From NCBI RefSeq assembly GCF_945859825.1, contig NZ_CAMAPC010000002.1, positions 1 to 64,000 of the forward strand: a stretch of DNA of 64,000 bases. Reading direction: 5' to 3'. Positions 18,985-27,598 of the stretch are shown here, in pieces. Position numbers and translations under genes: made by a program. Under the pieces are notes generated by a model that worked only from the letters and a program-made list of their open reading frames with translations, made no database searches and had not been told where the DNA came from. The DNA comes from Pseudoalteromonas holothuriae (GTDB taxonomy: Bacteria; Pseudomonadota; Gammaproteobacteria; Enterobacterales; Alteromonadaceae). How positions within the stretch are numbered: position 1 is the stretch's first letter; each line of letters starts with the position of its first letter.

Positions 18985-19416
18985 ATGTCACCTCAAGATG
19001 TAGCCATTAGCCGTAAACATATTATTGGTGAAGTGCCGATGATCGTCTGCGAAATTGCTGAACGCTGCTTATACACTGGCTTTTTTGGTTCAATTGATTC
19101 TGGGCGAATGGCCCAAATTACCGACTCTTTGACCATACGCTGCGAAAAAGAGAAATCTGAAGCCGTCATTGTTGACCTAGCTAACGTAGACGCGATTGAT
19201 ACTGCGGTAGCAACACATTTAGTTAGATTAGGTAAAGTACTCGAACTTGTTGGTGTAAAAGTTATTTTTTGCGGCATCAAAGGCAATATTGCACGTACTA
19301 TGATCACCGCAGGTGTCGAGTTCGACATATTCAAAATCGCGAGAGACTTAAAGTCAGCATTGGTTTTTTACTATAAGTCGATTGGTTTTGAATTGGTAAA
19401 AATACAAAAGCAGTAA
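18985..19416 (+). CDS. STAS-domain protein (RsbS-like anti-sigma antagonist/stressosome component)
   Basis: 143 aa, with an excellent ribosome site (AAGGAGG) before the ATG. The single STAS domain has the phosphorylatable region AVIVDLANVDAIDTAVATHL (about residues 57-76), where the Asp-Thr resembles the DT/DS site of RsbR/RsbS proteins. Such proteins bind and release an RsbT-like kinase depending on phosphorylation. The gene starts a three-gene unit: the next protein fuses an RsbT-like kinase to an RsbX-like phosphatase, and the third makes or degrades c-di-GMP. A separate RsbR sensor is not seen in the window. Confidence 0.88.
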   Translation: MSPQDVAISRKHIIGEVPMIVCEIAERCLYTGFFGSIDSGRMAQITDSLTIRCEKEKSEAVIVDLANVDAIDTAVATHLVRLGKVLELVGVKVIFCGIKGNIARTMITAGVEFDIFKIARDLKSALVFYYKSIGFELVKIQKQ

Positions 19417-19420
19417 GCGT

Positions 19421-20422
19421 GTGAATATCGCTGTAACAAATAGTGTGGTTATCACGATTGAAGAGCCTGAAGATGCGTATTATGTCGCACAAGAAGCGCG
19501 ACATTTGGCATTTGAGCTTGGGTTTTCTGACTTTGATATTGGTATGATAACCATTGCAGTGGCAGAAATTGCCACTAATGTTGTGCGTTATGCTTTGCCC
19601 GGCATCGCTACCCTTAAAAAACTTGAACTAGACAAAGGAATTGAAGTTACCATCGAAGATAACGGGCCCGGTATTTCAGATCTTGAACAGGCGATGGTTG
19701 ATGGTTTTAGTACCCACTGCGAGCCGAGTATTGGTAAAGGATTAGGATCTGCTAATCGGTGTGTTGAAGAGTTTATCGTCAATAAAACCGATTCTAACGG
19801 TACGTCAATCACGCTACGTCACTATTTACCACTACTTGACAATTTAATTGAAAAAATTGGCATTTCATTTCCAGCTGTTGGCCTTCATGACAATGGTGAT
19901 CAATATTGTTTAAAGCAATATCAAGGGGATAAACTTTTTGCCTGTGTGATAGATGGCGCTGGCAAAGGGGCTAATGCAGCCGTTGCATCTCAATACGCAT
20001 TAGGTATCGCTCAAAAGCACTACAGAGATAGTTTTGATTCCATCATTAAACAATGCCACTGTGCTCTTAAAATTCGTCGACCTTTTCGCCCTGTACAAAT
20101 GGCCTTATTACGATTAACGCCTGATTCACTTGAGTTTTGTGCCATTGGTGATGTAGGCATAAAAATCATTGCTGACAGCAAAGAAAGCTTTGCTGTTCAT
20201 GATGGTAGCGTGGGCTTAACACTTCCTAAAAAAATTCATATTCATCAAATTGATAGACCTAAAAACTTGACTGTTTTTTTACATTCCGATGGTGTGGTAT
20301 TACCTAATGATATTAATCTAGATAGTCAAATTTCATTAGAGCGTAGCAGCTGTCAACTCTACAACCAAGTAGCACTCGCCAATGACGATGCAACATTAAT
20401 TGTTATTAGAGATAAATTATGA
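19421..20422 (+). CDS. RsbT-like kinase fused to RsbX/SpoIIE-like phosphatase
   Basis: 333 aa, GTG start four bases after the STAS gene. Residues of about 1-135 are a GHKL switch kinase (VAEIATNVVRYA, IEDNGPGISDLEQAMVDGFST, GLGSANRCVEEF), close to the RsbT pattern. Residues of about 145-333 are a PP2C-type phosphatase with metal-binding acidic motifs CVIDGAGKG, LHSDGV and NDDATLIVI. Both halves look active. Kinase and phosphatase in one chain would phosphorylate and reset the upstream STAS partner. The stop overlaps the start of the next gene (ATGA), which indicates translational coupling. Confidence 0.88.
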   Translation: MNIAVTNSVVITIEEPEDAYYVAQEARHLAFELGFSDFDIGMITIAVAEIATNVVRYALPGIATLKKLELDKGIEVTIEDNGPGISDLEQAMVDGFSTHCEPSIGKGLGSANRCVEEFIVNKTDSNGTSITLRHYLPLLDNLIEKIGISFPAVGLHDNGDQYCLKQYQGDKLFACVIDGAGKGANAAVASQYALGIAQKHYRDSFDSIIKQCHCALKIRRPFRPVQMALLRLTPDSLEFCAIGDVGIKIIADSKESFAVHDGSVGLTLPKKIHIHQIDRPKNLTVFLHSDGVVLPNDINLDSQISLERSSCQLYNQVALANDDATLIVIRDKL

Positions 20423-22092
20423 ACAATCTATTCGACCAAACTACTACCTTACGCCAGCAGCTATCAAGTATTGTTGCTGCCATTCCGTTTGGCGTGGTTG
20501 TATTGTCTGATTCTCATGAAGTTGAGATCATTAATTCATCAGCACTGGATTACATCGGTATTGATGACAAAACACCCTCGGATATTATTGATAAAGACTA
20601 CCAAGACACTTTATCGTACGTACCTCAGATTATTGATAAATACGAAAATCTGATTGTGACAGGTAAAAGGGCCAGCTTTTCATTACCTTTTACTAGCATA
20701 CTAAACGAGTTAGATTTATATATTACGTGTCAAAAAATGCTCCAAGGTACGCTTTTTATTATTGAAGACCGTACTGAGAAAAAAGCCTTACTCTATGAAA
20801 CATCGCATGATCACTTAACACAATTACTTAATCGTCAATGCTTTGAACAAAGACTAGAAGATAAGTTTAAAGAAAGTGGCACAAAATGCACATCCGTATT
20901 GGCGTTTATAGATTTAGATAGGTTTAAATTGATTAACGATATTGCAGGGCATGCCTTTGGTGATGAAGTACTAAAACGCGTGACTACGGCTATCTTAAGT
21001 TGTGTGAGAGACATTGATGATGCTGCGCGAATTGGTGGAGATGAATTTGCGATATTAATTAAGAATTGTTCGTTAAATCGAGCGAAAGACATTGTGAAAG
21101 TTATTTTGCAAAAGGTTGAAAACATAAACTTAATACATTCAGGAAAAGTACTCAATGTGAGTCTTTCCGCAGGCATTGCGCCTATTGAGCCAACTAAGTA
21201 CCATAATGCGAGTCAGGTTATTAACGCTGCAGATACAGCTTGTCGTTTAGCCAAAGCTGATAACGAAGATCGCATTCATATTATTGATACCTGCAATGGC
21301 GAGTATGCAAGCTACCTGAAAGATACCAACCTATTAAATGTCATTAATAACGCGATTGCCAATAATACGTTTTATCTTGTTGCGCAAGAAATCGCACCTA
21401 TGCATAATAATATGGCGCATCAGCATTATGAAATACTCCTCAGGTTAAAATCTGAAGATGGCGCGAATATACCACCGAATTTATTTATTCCGGTTGCTGA
21501 ACGCTCACGGGTAATGTCAAAGATTGACCGTTGGGTTATTGCAGAAACGTTTTCAAAAATCACCCCAGAATTAAATCTATCTATTAACTTATCTGGACAA
21601 TCATTGTCTGATATGACACTCGCAACCTTCATCTTAGAGCTGACTCAGCGATATCAAGTTAACCCTGAGCAAGTCACTTTTGAAATTACAGAAACAGCAG
21701 CAATTGAAAATATCGAAAAAACGAAAGACTTTATCAGTTCACTAAAAGATAACGGCTTTACCTTTTCGTTAGATGATTTTGGTACAGGTCTGTCTTCTTA
21801 TCAATATTTAAAAAACTTACCCATTGATTACATTAAGATTGACGGTATGTTCGTAAAAGACATTGACGATGATGAGTTTTCACATGCTATGGTGCGTTCT
21901 ATTAATGACTTTGCTCATACAATTGGGCTTAAAACGATTGCTGAATTTGCCTCAAATGCGCTTATTATGAAAAGACTTGAGGAGTTAGGGGTCGATTACG
22001 CACAGGGCTTTTATATTCATAAGCCACAATTGCTTACGGAGCTTATTAGCGAGAAGCAAAAAAAGAACAAGGCGTTATACAGTATTGGTTAG
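20419..22092 (+). CDS. PAS-GGDEF-EAL protein (c-di-GMP synthesis/hydrolysis)
   Basis: 557 aa. An N-terminal PAS-like domain is followed by a GGDEF domain with an intact RIGGDEFAIL at residues 204-213. The EAL domain has signature EILLRL (Glu338; EIL instead of EAL), then NLSGQSL, EITE, DDFGTGLSSY and KIDGMFVKDI. The catalytic residues I can see are retained, so both activities are possible. There are no membrane helices. The four-base overlap with the kinase/phosphatase gene suggests that this is the output of the partner-switching module. Confidence 0.93.
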   Translation: MNNLFDQTTTLRQQLSSIVAAIPFGVVVLSDSHEVEIINSSALDYIGIDDKTPSDIIDKDYQDTLSYVPQIIDKYENLIVTGKRASFSLPFTSILNELDLYITCQKMLQGTLFIIEDRTEKKALLYETSHDHLTQLLNRQCFEQRLEDKFKESGTKCTSVLAFIDLDRFKLINDIAGHAFGDEVLKRVTTAILSCVRDIDDAARIGGDEFAILIKNCSLNRAKDIVKVILQKVENINLIHSGKVLNVSLSAGIAPIEPTKYHNASQVINAADTACRLAKADNEDRIHIIDTCNGEYASYLKDTNLLNVINNAIANNTFYLVAQEIAPMHNNMAHQHYEILLRLKSEDGANIPPNLFIPVAERSRVMSKIDRWVIAETFSKITPELNLSINLSGQSLSDMTLATFILELTQRYQVNPEQVTFEITETAAIENIEKTKDFISSLKDNGFTFSLDDFGTGLSSYQYLKNLPIDYIKIDGMFVKDIDDDEFSHAMVRSINDFAHTIGLKTIAEFASNALIMKRLEELGVDYAQGFYIHKPQLLTELISEKQKKNKALYSIG

Positions 22093-22119
22093 TTTGGTTT
22101 ATTGGATAAAGTTTTGATA

Positions 22120-22155
22120 GCAAAACATGAACATCGGTGCGCGTTCATGTTTTGC
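22120..22155. terminator. Bidirectional hairpin between convergent operons
   Basis: Perfect 13-base arms GCAAAACATGAAC and GTTCATGTTTTGC flank a ten-base loop between the GGDEF/EAL gene and the convergent ABC permease. It is T-rich on both sides and probably terminates both operons. Confidence 0.7.
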
Positions 22156-22166
22156 GAATATGTTTG

Positions 22167-23537
22167 TTAAACAGGGCGAAGCTGCTTTAACCTAAATATT
22201 GCCAATGAAGTAATAACCAAAACGACTAGCATACTGAAGAATAACTGCCAAAATCCTTGTGTGCCTCTTTTTTCTCCAGTGTGTTTTTGTGCCTCAAATA
22301 ACACAAAATTATCCACATCTTCTTTAGTAATACTTTTATTAAAAAAGAGATAATCGTAAAAGAAATGTCGTATTTTAGTATGGTAATCAGCAATCTCTTG
22401 CAGATATTGGGTTTGATTCTCACTGCTTGTATTTGCTAATTGATTTAGCTTTAGTTGAAAAAATAACGCGGGGGAGAGGGTGCTGAGCGTTTGTAATTGC
22501 CCATGCCGTGCGTAGCTATTTTGTAAGTAATCTAACCATTGATCTTGCACGGCAATGTCACTCATATGCTGCTGAGCATAATACCATTTCCAATCAAATG
22601 CCTCACCCAGCGGGGCAGTATTTTGCCAACGTGGTTCATGTTTTAAAAACGTATCTAGCGTTGCTTGTTTATCTTTATCCCAGCCATCATTGAGTTCGAT
22701 GCGTTGTTTTAAACTAATTTGCAGCGGTGCTTGTGTTTGGTATTGATTGGATAAAAACAGTTGTACTGCACCCGGTATCAACATCGCAAATAGTACCCAG
22801 CTACTGAGATAAGCTAGGCTATTGAATACGCTGCTTTTATCAAAGCTCATAATAAACGCTGCAATTGCAAACCAAAACAACATATACACGCTGGTTGCAA
22901 TCAGCACAGTCCAAAATAGCACATCAAACGGCAGTGATAGCAATAACGCGGCGCTGATTAGCAAGGTGACGACAAGCAACCAAATAACAATAAACCGTAA
23001 TGCAATTTGTTTACAGACTTGACGAAATGCACTGGTTGGCAGAGCGTTTAGCAGCCGCCAACGGCCTGCGTGTTGCTCATCGGAAATAAGCGTGACTGTC
23101 ATAATGCCAATGACTAGAGGTAAAAGGTATACCAGCACAAAACCTAAATCGAGCCCGCCCGCGCGTTGCTGAGAGGGGTTGACGATTTCTCGGTTGAAAA
23201 TTTGGCTTTGTAGTGCAGTTGCACGCACTTTCATTGCCACCATTGACGATTGACTTTCACCAACAAACAACGCAGCCCAAGGGCTAAGCTGCCATTGAGT
23301 GGGAGCACTGGCATAGTAGGCCAATGATCCTGCTGCAGGAAGGCTATCTTGGCTGGTTACATGCGCTCGTTCTTTTTCAAATACAACTTGAGATTTATAC
23401 TGATCAATACGAATTGACTTGTATCCTTGCGCGCCCTGATAAATGGCAAAAACACCAGATAGAAGAAACAAAATGAGCACCAGTTTATTAATTTTTCCTG
23501 AAAATAGCCGCTTACATTCGAGTTTAAACAGTTGCAT
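22167..23537 (-). CDS. ABC-2 type permease (DUF3526-like), second subunit
   Basis: 456 aa. TM1 lies near the N-terminus (LVLILFLLSGVFAIYQGA). A short extracytoplasmic part and a block of four or five helices follow (LDLGFVLVYLLPLVIGIMTVTLIS to LSSWVLFAMLIPGAVQLFL). A long charged periplasmic insertion of about 170 residues and a final helix (FSMLVVLVITSLAIFRL) complete it. EQHAGRWRLLNALP after TM2 is the usual coupling region of NosY-like permeases. It overlaps the upstream permease gene by 14 bases. Together with the ATPase it forms a three-gene exporter whose unit is preceded by a Zur-like box. Confidence 0.85.
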   Translation of the reverse strand: MQLFKLECKRLFSGKINKLVLILFLLSGVFAIYQGAQGYKSIRIDQYKSQVVFEKERAHVTSQDSLPAAGSLAYYASAPTQWQLSPWAALFVGESQSSMVAMKVRATALQSQIFNREIVNPSQQRAGGLDLGFVLVYLLPLVIGIMTVTLISDEQHAGRWRLLNALPTSAFRQVCKQIALRFIVIWLLVVTLLISAALLLSLPFDVLFWTVLIATSVYMLFWFAIAAFIMSFDKSSVFNSLAYLSSWVLFAMLIPGAVQLFLSNQYQTQAPLQISLKQRIELNDGWDKDKQATLDTFLKHEPRWQNTAPLGEAFDWKWYYAQQHMSDIAVQDQWLDYLQNSYARHGQLQTLSTLSPALFFQLKLNQLANTSSENQTQYLQEIADYHTKIRHFFYDYLFFNKSITKEDVDNFVLFEAQKHTGEKRGTQGFWQLFFSMLVVLVITSLAIFRLKQLRPV

Positions 23538-24966
23538 AAACCCTCCTTTGCATTTGTGTTGAATTTAAAACGATGAACAGTGTTATCACGATCAATAACG
23601 GCAGTATCCACAGCCAAGAAAATGTTCTGAGTGACCAAGACAGTGTGGGACTCTGGTAGTGAAATGGCTCAAACTCTTGCCAATATGATTTATCTACTTT
23701 TTGATCTCGGTCATTATGATGGTGTATTTCATTGGTGTGCAATTGGTTTAATTTTTGGATACGCGCATATCTATGTGCCTCGGCTTGCTGTTCAAATTCC
23801 AAAAAGTGATTGGTATCTGTACGTGTCAAAGCCATTGAAAAGTCGCGTACAAACAAATAGGGGTTTAACCAATAAAACTGACGTATAAACTGCTGCTGAG
23901 CTGCAAATTGCACCAGCTGTTGTTCATAATGCTTTTGATAGATTTGTGCATTGAGCTTTTCTCCCTCTTGCATTACTAGTCCTTTGTAATTAATGGGAAG
24001 CGCTTCAACGGATTCTACACCATATTTTTTTAACGTATCTTCTCTAAATTTATTGAAATAGGGGTCATCAGGGTTGTGACTGTTGCCGACCTTGCGATTG
24101 TCTAATTTAACCGCCAGTTCAAAGTCATTACGCTTTTGATGAGGGTATTGGTTATGAGCAACTTCGGCCAATATACGAGGCATTAAAATGGTCAAGATAA
24201 ACCACACCGATGTGAGTAATACCAGCGCTTGTTTAGGCTCTTTAACACAACTTGAGATAAACAATGTTAGCCCAATCCAAAATAAACAATATAAGAGGTA
24301 CACACAGAACAAAAGCAGCAATCTTAGGGCACCTTCAGATGAAAGTGTTGCACCTGCATTACTTGCTAAAATCAGTGATAAAATAAAAACGGGCAAGATA
24401 AACACCACGGACAACAGCAGATAGCTTAAACTCTTCCCTGTGATCAACTCACGAAAAGACACTCCCATAGACATTAATTGTCTGAGTGTGCCGCTTTTTT
24501 GCTCACCACTAATGCTTGCAAAACCAAGCGCAATAATGAGTAGCGGCCAAATAGTCAGTAAAATGTTGGCACTGCTTAGCTCTGAAAACCTCAGCAATGT
24601 TCCGCCATCTTGGTCATTTGCAAAATTGGCACTGTTTTGCTTGTGGGCTTCGAGAAAAATGCTGTCTCCAACCCATGCATTCACCCCTAAGTCAAAAAAG
24701 CTCAGCGCGCTGGGTTGGCGAAATGCAAAGTGACCAAAATGCGCTACGCGATGTGGGTGTCTATCGGGTTGGGCTTGCCACTGTTGCTCCACTTCGGCTT
24801 GTGCGGCAGTTTGGGTTTTAACACTGTGTTGAAATTGCTGCCAGCCGGTAAATAACGCGACTGCAAGTAGCAACTGAATCATGATGAAGAGCAACCACAA
24901 GCTTGGGCTTTTACGCTTAATAGCCAGCTCATGGTTAAATATCTTCATTACCCTTTGATTAATCAT
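23524..24966 (-). CDS. ABC-2 type permease (DUF3526-like), first subunit
   Basis: 480 aa, clearly paralogous to the following subunit. It has an N-terminal helix (LWLLFIMIQLLLAVALFTGW), a central helix block with SGEQKSGTLRQLMSMGVS, a long soluble insertion rich in charged and His residues (LHTNEIHHHNDRDQK), and a C-terminal helix (LWILPLLIVITLFIVL). The His-rich stretch could bind a metal, which would fit zinc control of the unit, but this is speculative. The start at 24966 is supported by AGGAAG. An alternative ATG at 24948 exists. Confidence 0.85.
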   Translation of the reverse strand: MINQRVMKIFNHELAIKRKSPSLWLLFIMIQLLLAVALFTGWQQFQHSVKTQTAAQAEVEQQWQAQPDRHPHRVAHFGHFAFRQPSALSFFDLGVNAWVGDSIFLEAHKQNSANFANDQDGGTLLRFSELSSANILLTIWPLLIIALGFASISGEQKSGTLRQLMSMGVSFRELITGKSLSYLLLSVVFILPVFILSLILASNAGATLSSEGALRLLLLFCVYLLYCLFWIGLTLFISSCVKEPKQALVLLTSVWFILTILMPRILAEVAHNQYPHQKRNDFELAVKLDNRKVGNSHNPDDPYFNKFREDTLKKYGVESVEALPINYKGLVMQEGEKLNAQIYQKHYEQQLVQFAAQQQFIRQFYWLNPYLFVRDFSMALTRTDTNHFLEFEQQAEAHRYARIQKLNQLHTNEIHHHNDRDQKVDKSYWQEFEPFHYQSPTLSWSLRTFSWLWILPLLIVITLFIVLNSTQMQRRVYATV

Positions 24967-24991
24967 GTATAAAAACTTCCTATGTGAGTGC

Positions 24992-25714
24992 TTAGCTGGC
25001 TTGTTTTATTGGGCTTTTTGATGAGATTAACTCGTGATAAGTGTTCTCTAGCAGGTTGATTGGTAGCTGTTTATTATCGAGCAGAGTTAATAGGCAACCG
25101 TTGTCCATAATGGCTATTTTGTTGGCGAGTGTGTGTGCACAATAAAAATCATGCGTTACCATTAAAATTGCCGCGCCTTTTTTGGCTAACTGTTCAATCA
25201 CTTTAATAAATTCAAGAGTGGCACTTGGGTCTAGTCCTGAAGTCGGCTCATCTAATAACAGAACTTTTGCTTGGCGAATAATCGCAAATGCGATCCCGAC
25301 TTTTTGTCGCATGCCCTTAGAGTAGCTTTTGAGTAACTGTTTACGTACGTTCGGCGCTAACCCTGTTTCATCTAATGCGGCATTAATTTGCGCCTCTGAT
25401 ACATCTAAGTTTGATAAGCTCGCCAGGTACTTTAAATTATCTATGGCGTTAAACTCTTGATAAAGGTTGACCTGTTCGGGTAAATACACCAGTTTATCTT
25501 TACTGCTATCCGTGCTGTGAACATCCATTCCGTCTATTAATGCTTGACCACTGTCTGGTTGTAAAAAATTGAGAAATAAATTAAGCGTGGTACTTTTACC
25601 TGCGCCATTGGCACCTAACAGGCACATTATTTCGCCTTGAACGACTTTAAAGCTAAGGTCGTTGAGTACTTGTTTACCTGAGAATGATTTACTTAAATTT
25701 ATGGCTTCTAACAT
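24992..25714 (-). CDS. ABC transporter ATP-binding protein of the exporter
   Basis: 240 aa. Walker A is GANGAGKST, the signature is SYSKGMRQKVGIA, Walker B is VLLLDEPTSGLDP, and the H-loop is MVTHD. It is the CcmA/NosF-like type that pairs with ABC-2 permeases. It is the first gene of the three-gene unit and starts about 110 bases downstream of a Zur-like palindrome at 25825-25840. The substrate is unknown; the location suggests a role in metal homeostasis or in export of the metallophore. Confidence 0.92.
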   Translation of the reverse strand: MLEAINLSKSFSGKQVLNDLSFKVVQGEIMCLLGANGAGKSTTLNLFLNFLQPDSGQALIDGMDVHSTDSSKDKLVYLPEQVNLYQEFNAIDNLKYLASLSNLDVSEAQINAALDETGLAPNVRKQLLKSYSKGMRQKVGIAFAIIRQAKVLLLDEPTSGLDPSATLEFIKVIEQLAKKGAAILMVTHDFYCAHTLANKIAIMDNGCLLTLLDNKQLPINLLENTYHELISSKSPIKQAS

Positions 25715-25824
25715 GAAAGCACTCCTTTAATGAAGATCCGCTTAGCGCTGAGAGTTACGTATTCAAAGAAACAATGAACATGTATTTTTGACTAAAGCAG
25801 AGCAAATGAAATATGAATAGTATT

Positions 25825-25840
25825 TTGTTATAACATATCA
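25825..25840 (-). promoter_or_regulatory. Zur-like operator upstream of the ABC exporter operon
   Basis: On the minus strand it reads TGATATGTTATAACAA, 15 of 16 bases identical to the boxes at 28449 and 30717. Compared with the enterobacterial Zur consensus as I remember it (TGTTATANTATAACA), TGATATGTTATAACA matches at 12 of 14 fixed positions. It sits between the ABC ATPase start and the end of the hot-dog gene. Confidence 0.7.
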
Positions 25841-25868
25841 AAATATATCTAAATAGAAACAACTTTTG

Positions 25869-26321
25869 TTAACTTAGAGGCACTAAAAAACTTGCCGTAC
25901 CAGTGAAAGCACCGCCCTCAACGTGAATTTGTGCATCTTTATAGTACACAAGCCCTTGTGATAGTTGCTTTTTACACTGTTTTGGAAAGAAACCTTCAAA
26001 CCGAACTGCCTGCGTTGTATTTATTGAGCGTTTAAATTTAATATCTAGATCACGCAGATATACCTCTCCGGCTTTTTTAGTTAACTTGTTATCCCAACAT
26101 CCATAGATGATGCCCAGTTGAGAAATCCAAATCATGGCACTTTGCGCACTAAAATGAAATTGACCGTCTCCGGGCATTTGAAAGTACTCAACGTCAATGC
26201 GCCCGTCTATGTAACCAGGCTCTAATGACACTGAGCTAAATGACATTCTTTCTTTTCGCCAGCCATTTTCTAAATAGTCTGACATATAGGCACGTTGTTG
26301 CTTTGGGCTAAGTTGAATCAT
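25869..26321 (-). CDS. FcoT-like hot-dog fold protein in the metallophore operon
   Basis: 150 aa, cytoplasmic. The segment FHFSAQSAMIWISQLGIIYG (about residues 56-75) resembles the central helix of FcoT-type thioesterase/dehydratase hot-dog proteins (HFNA.E...CFNQLAYS). A strand-rich C-terminus follows (EVYLRDLDIKFKR, AQIHVEGGAFTGTASFLV). The family hydrolyses or modifies acyl thioesters. In mycobacteria a FcoT protein belongs to an isonitrile lipopeptide (metal-acquisition) gene cluster. Here it is the last gene after the nicotianamine synthase-like enzyme and the MFS transporter, 12 bases downstream of the latter. That could mean acyl tailoring of the metallophore. Family assignment is moderate. 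Confidence 0.6.
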   Translation of the reverse strand: MIQLSPKQQRAYMSDYLENGWRKERMSFSSVSLEPGYIDGRIDVEYFQMPGDGQFHFSAQSAMIWISQLGIIYGCWDNKLTKKAGEVYLRDLDIKFKRSINTTQAVRFEGFFPKQCKKQLSQGLVYYKDAQIHVEGGAFTGTASFLVPLS

Positions 26322-26333
26322 AAAATTTCCTTA

Positions 26334-27593
26334 CTAATGAGTAGATGGGTGAGTTAACCGGCTTTGTTCTTGCTCTACATGTGAGGGCATTAGCAGTGCA
26401 TGTAATACTGCGCTCACCAGACCTATAGCCATTAAGCAATACCATGCCAAGTGTGTACTAATATCCGATAAGTCAAATGCGAGGCCTACGATACTGCTAC
26501 CGGCGATAAGTCCAACGCCTGCAAACAGGTAAAAGAACCCATAATGTGTGGCAACATAATGGTTGTTAGCCAAATCTGATATTTGACTCATGATAAAAGG
26601 AAAGCTGACCATGGTGCCCAGTGTAAATACGATTGCCAACACACTCAGTGGTACGTAGTAAAGTATACCTTCATTAAAAGGCCAATCTGGTACAAGGGAA
26701 CCAAATGATAAGCCCATCAACGCGATACCAACTGTTATCCAATGTTGAGGTGCAAGCCATCGCTCACACAGCCGAGTTACTGGAAATTGCAAGCAAATCG
26801 CAATAATTGCACACAGTGTAAGCACCCATGCCACATCTTGTAATTCGCCAGATTGATTAACAATATGAATGGGGATCGCAAAAGAAATTTGATTGATGAG
26901 CATAAAATAGCCCATCATAATGGCAGAAAACTTTAAGAAACCTCTATTGCCTAATACGCGAGTGATCATACCTGATATATTCTTTGAACTTGTATTAGTG
27001 TTGTGTTTTGTATGACTTGAAATAGCAGATTTAGGCAGCAAAATAGTAAATATCACGGTAAAAATTAAAAATGGTATGGATGCTACAATACACAAAATAT
27101 CGAAGCCTATATTGAGCAATAGCAAGCCACACAGCGGGCCTAATAATTCACCGCCGTTTCTTGCTACCCCGACTAATGAAAACATTTGTGCTCGACTGAT
27201 CATTTCTTGTTTCGCAAAATAAGCTTGTGCAGCGGGTGTGAACAGTGCCCCCGCAAAGCCAGTTAAAAAAGCAGCGATAAACAGCATCGGCGTTATTTGC
27301 GCGAACAAAAAGAGTAAAAACCCAATCGCACGCAGTAAACAGCCAATGACAATGAGTGTTTTCGCACCAAATAAATCAGCCAGTAACCCACCGACTAAAA
27401 AGAGGCCTTGCTGGCAAAATGATCGAACACCAAGCACGATACCTACCAGTGTTGCACTCAGTAGTAAGTCTTGTTTTAAGTATCCGGCTAAAAATGGGAT
27501 CAGCATATAAAAACCCAAGTTGAATACAAATGTGGCGCATAGCATCCAGCGATATTGATTATTGAGCTTTTGATAAGAAGAAAAAATAGACAT
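26334..27593 (-). CDS. MFS transporter, probable metallophore exporter
   Basis: 419 aa with about 12 membrane helices. The MFS loop motif lies between TM2 and TM3 (GGLLADLFGAKTLIVIG), and the drug-exporter-like RSFCQQGLFLVGGLLADLFG region precedes it. It begins five bases after the nicotianamine synthase-like gene and is followed at 12 bases by the hot-dog gene. In staphylopine clusters an MFS protein (CntE) exports the product, so export of the metallophore is the natural role here. It is not a glycerol-phosphate or sugar type by any motif I can see. Confidence 0.88.
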   Translation of the reverse strand: MSIFSSYQKLNNQYRWMLCATFVFNLGFYMLIPFLAGYLKQDLLLSATLVGIVLGVRSFCQQGLFLVGGLLADLFGAKTLIVIGCLLRAIGFLLFLFAQITPMLFIAAFLTGFAGALFTPAAQAYFAKQEMISRAQMFSLVGVARNGGELLGPLCGLLLLNIGFDILCIVASIPFLIFTVIFTILLPKSAISSHTKHNTNTSSKNISGMITRVLGNRGFLKFSAIMMGYFMLINQISFAIPIHIVNQSGELQDVAWVLTLCAIIAICLQFPVTRLCERWLAPQHWITVGIALMGLSFGSLVPDWPFNEGILYYVPLSVLAIVFTLGTMVSFPFIMSQISDLANNHYVATHYGFFYLFAGVGLIAGSSIVGLAFDLSDISTHLAWYCLMAIGLVSAVLHALLMPSHVEQEQSRLTHPSTH

Positions 27594-27598
27594 AATGA

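Noticed and set aside
24188..24821. Plus-strand frames across the ABC permease gene
   Set aside because: They lie inside a well-supported permease on the other strand and have no domain features.
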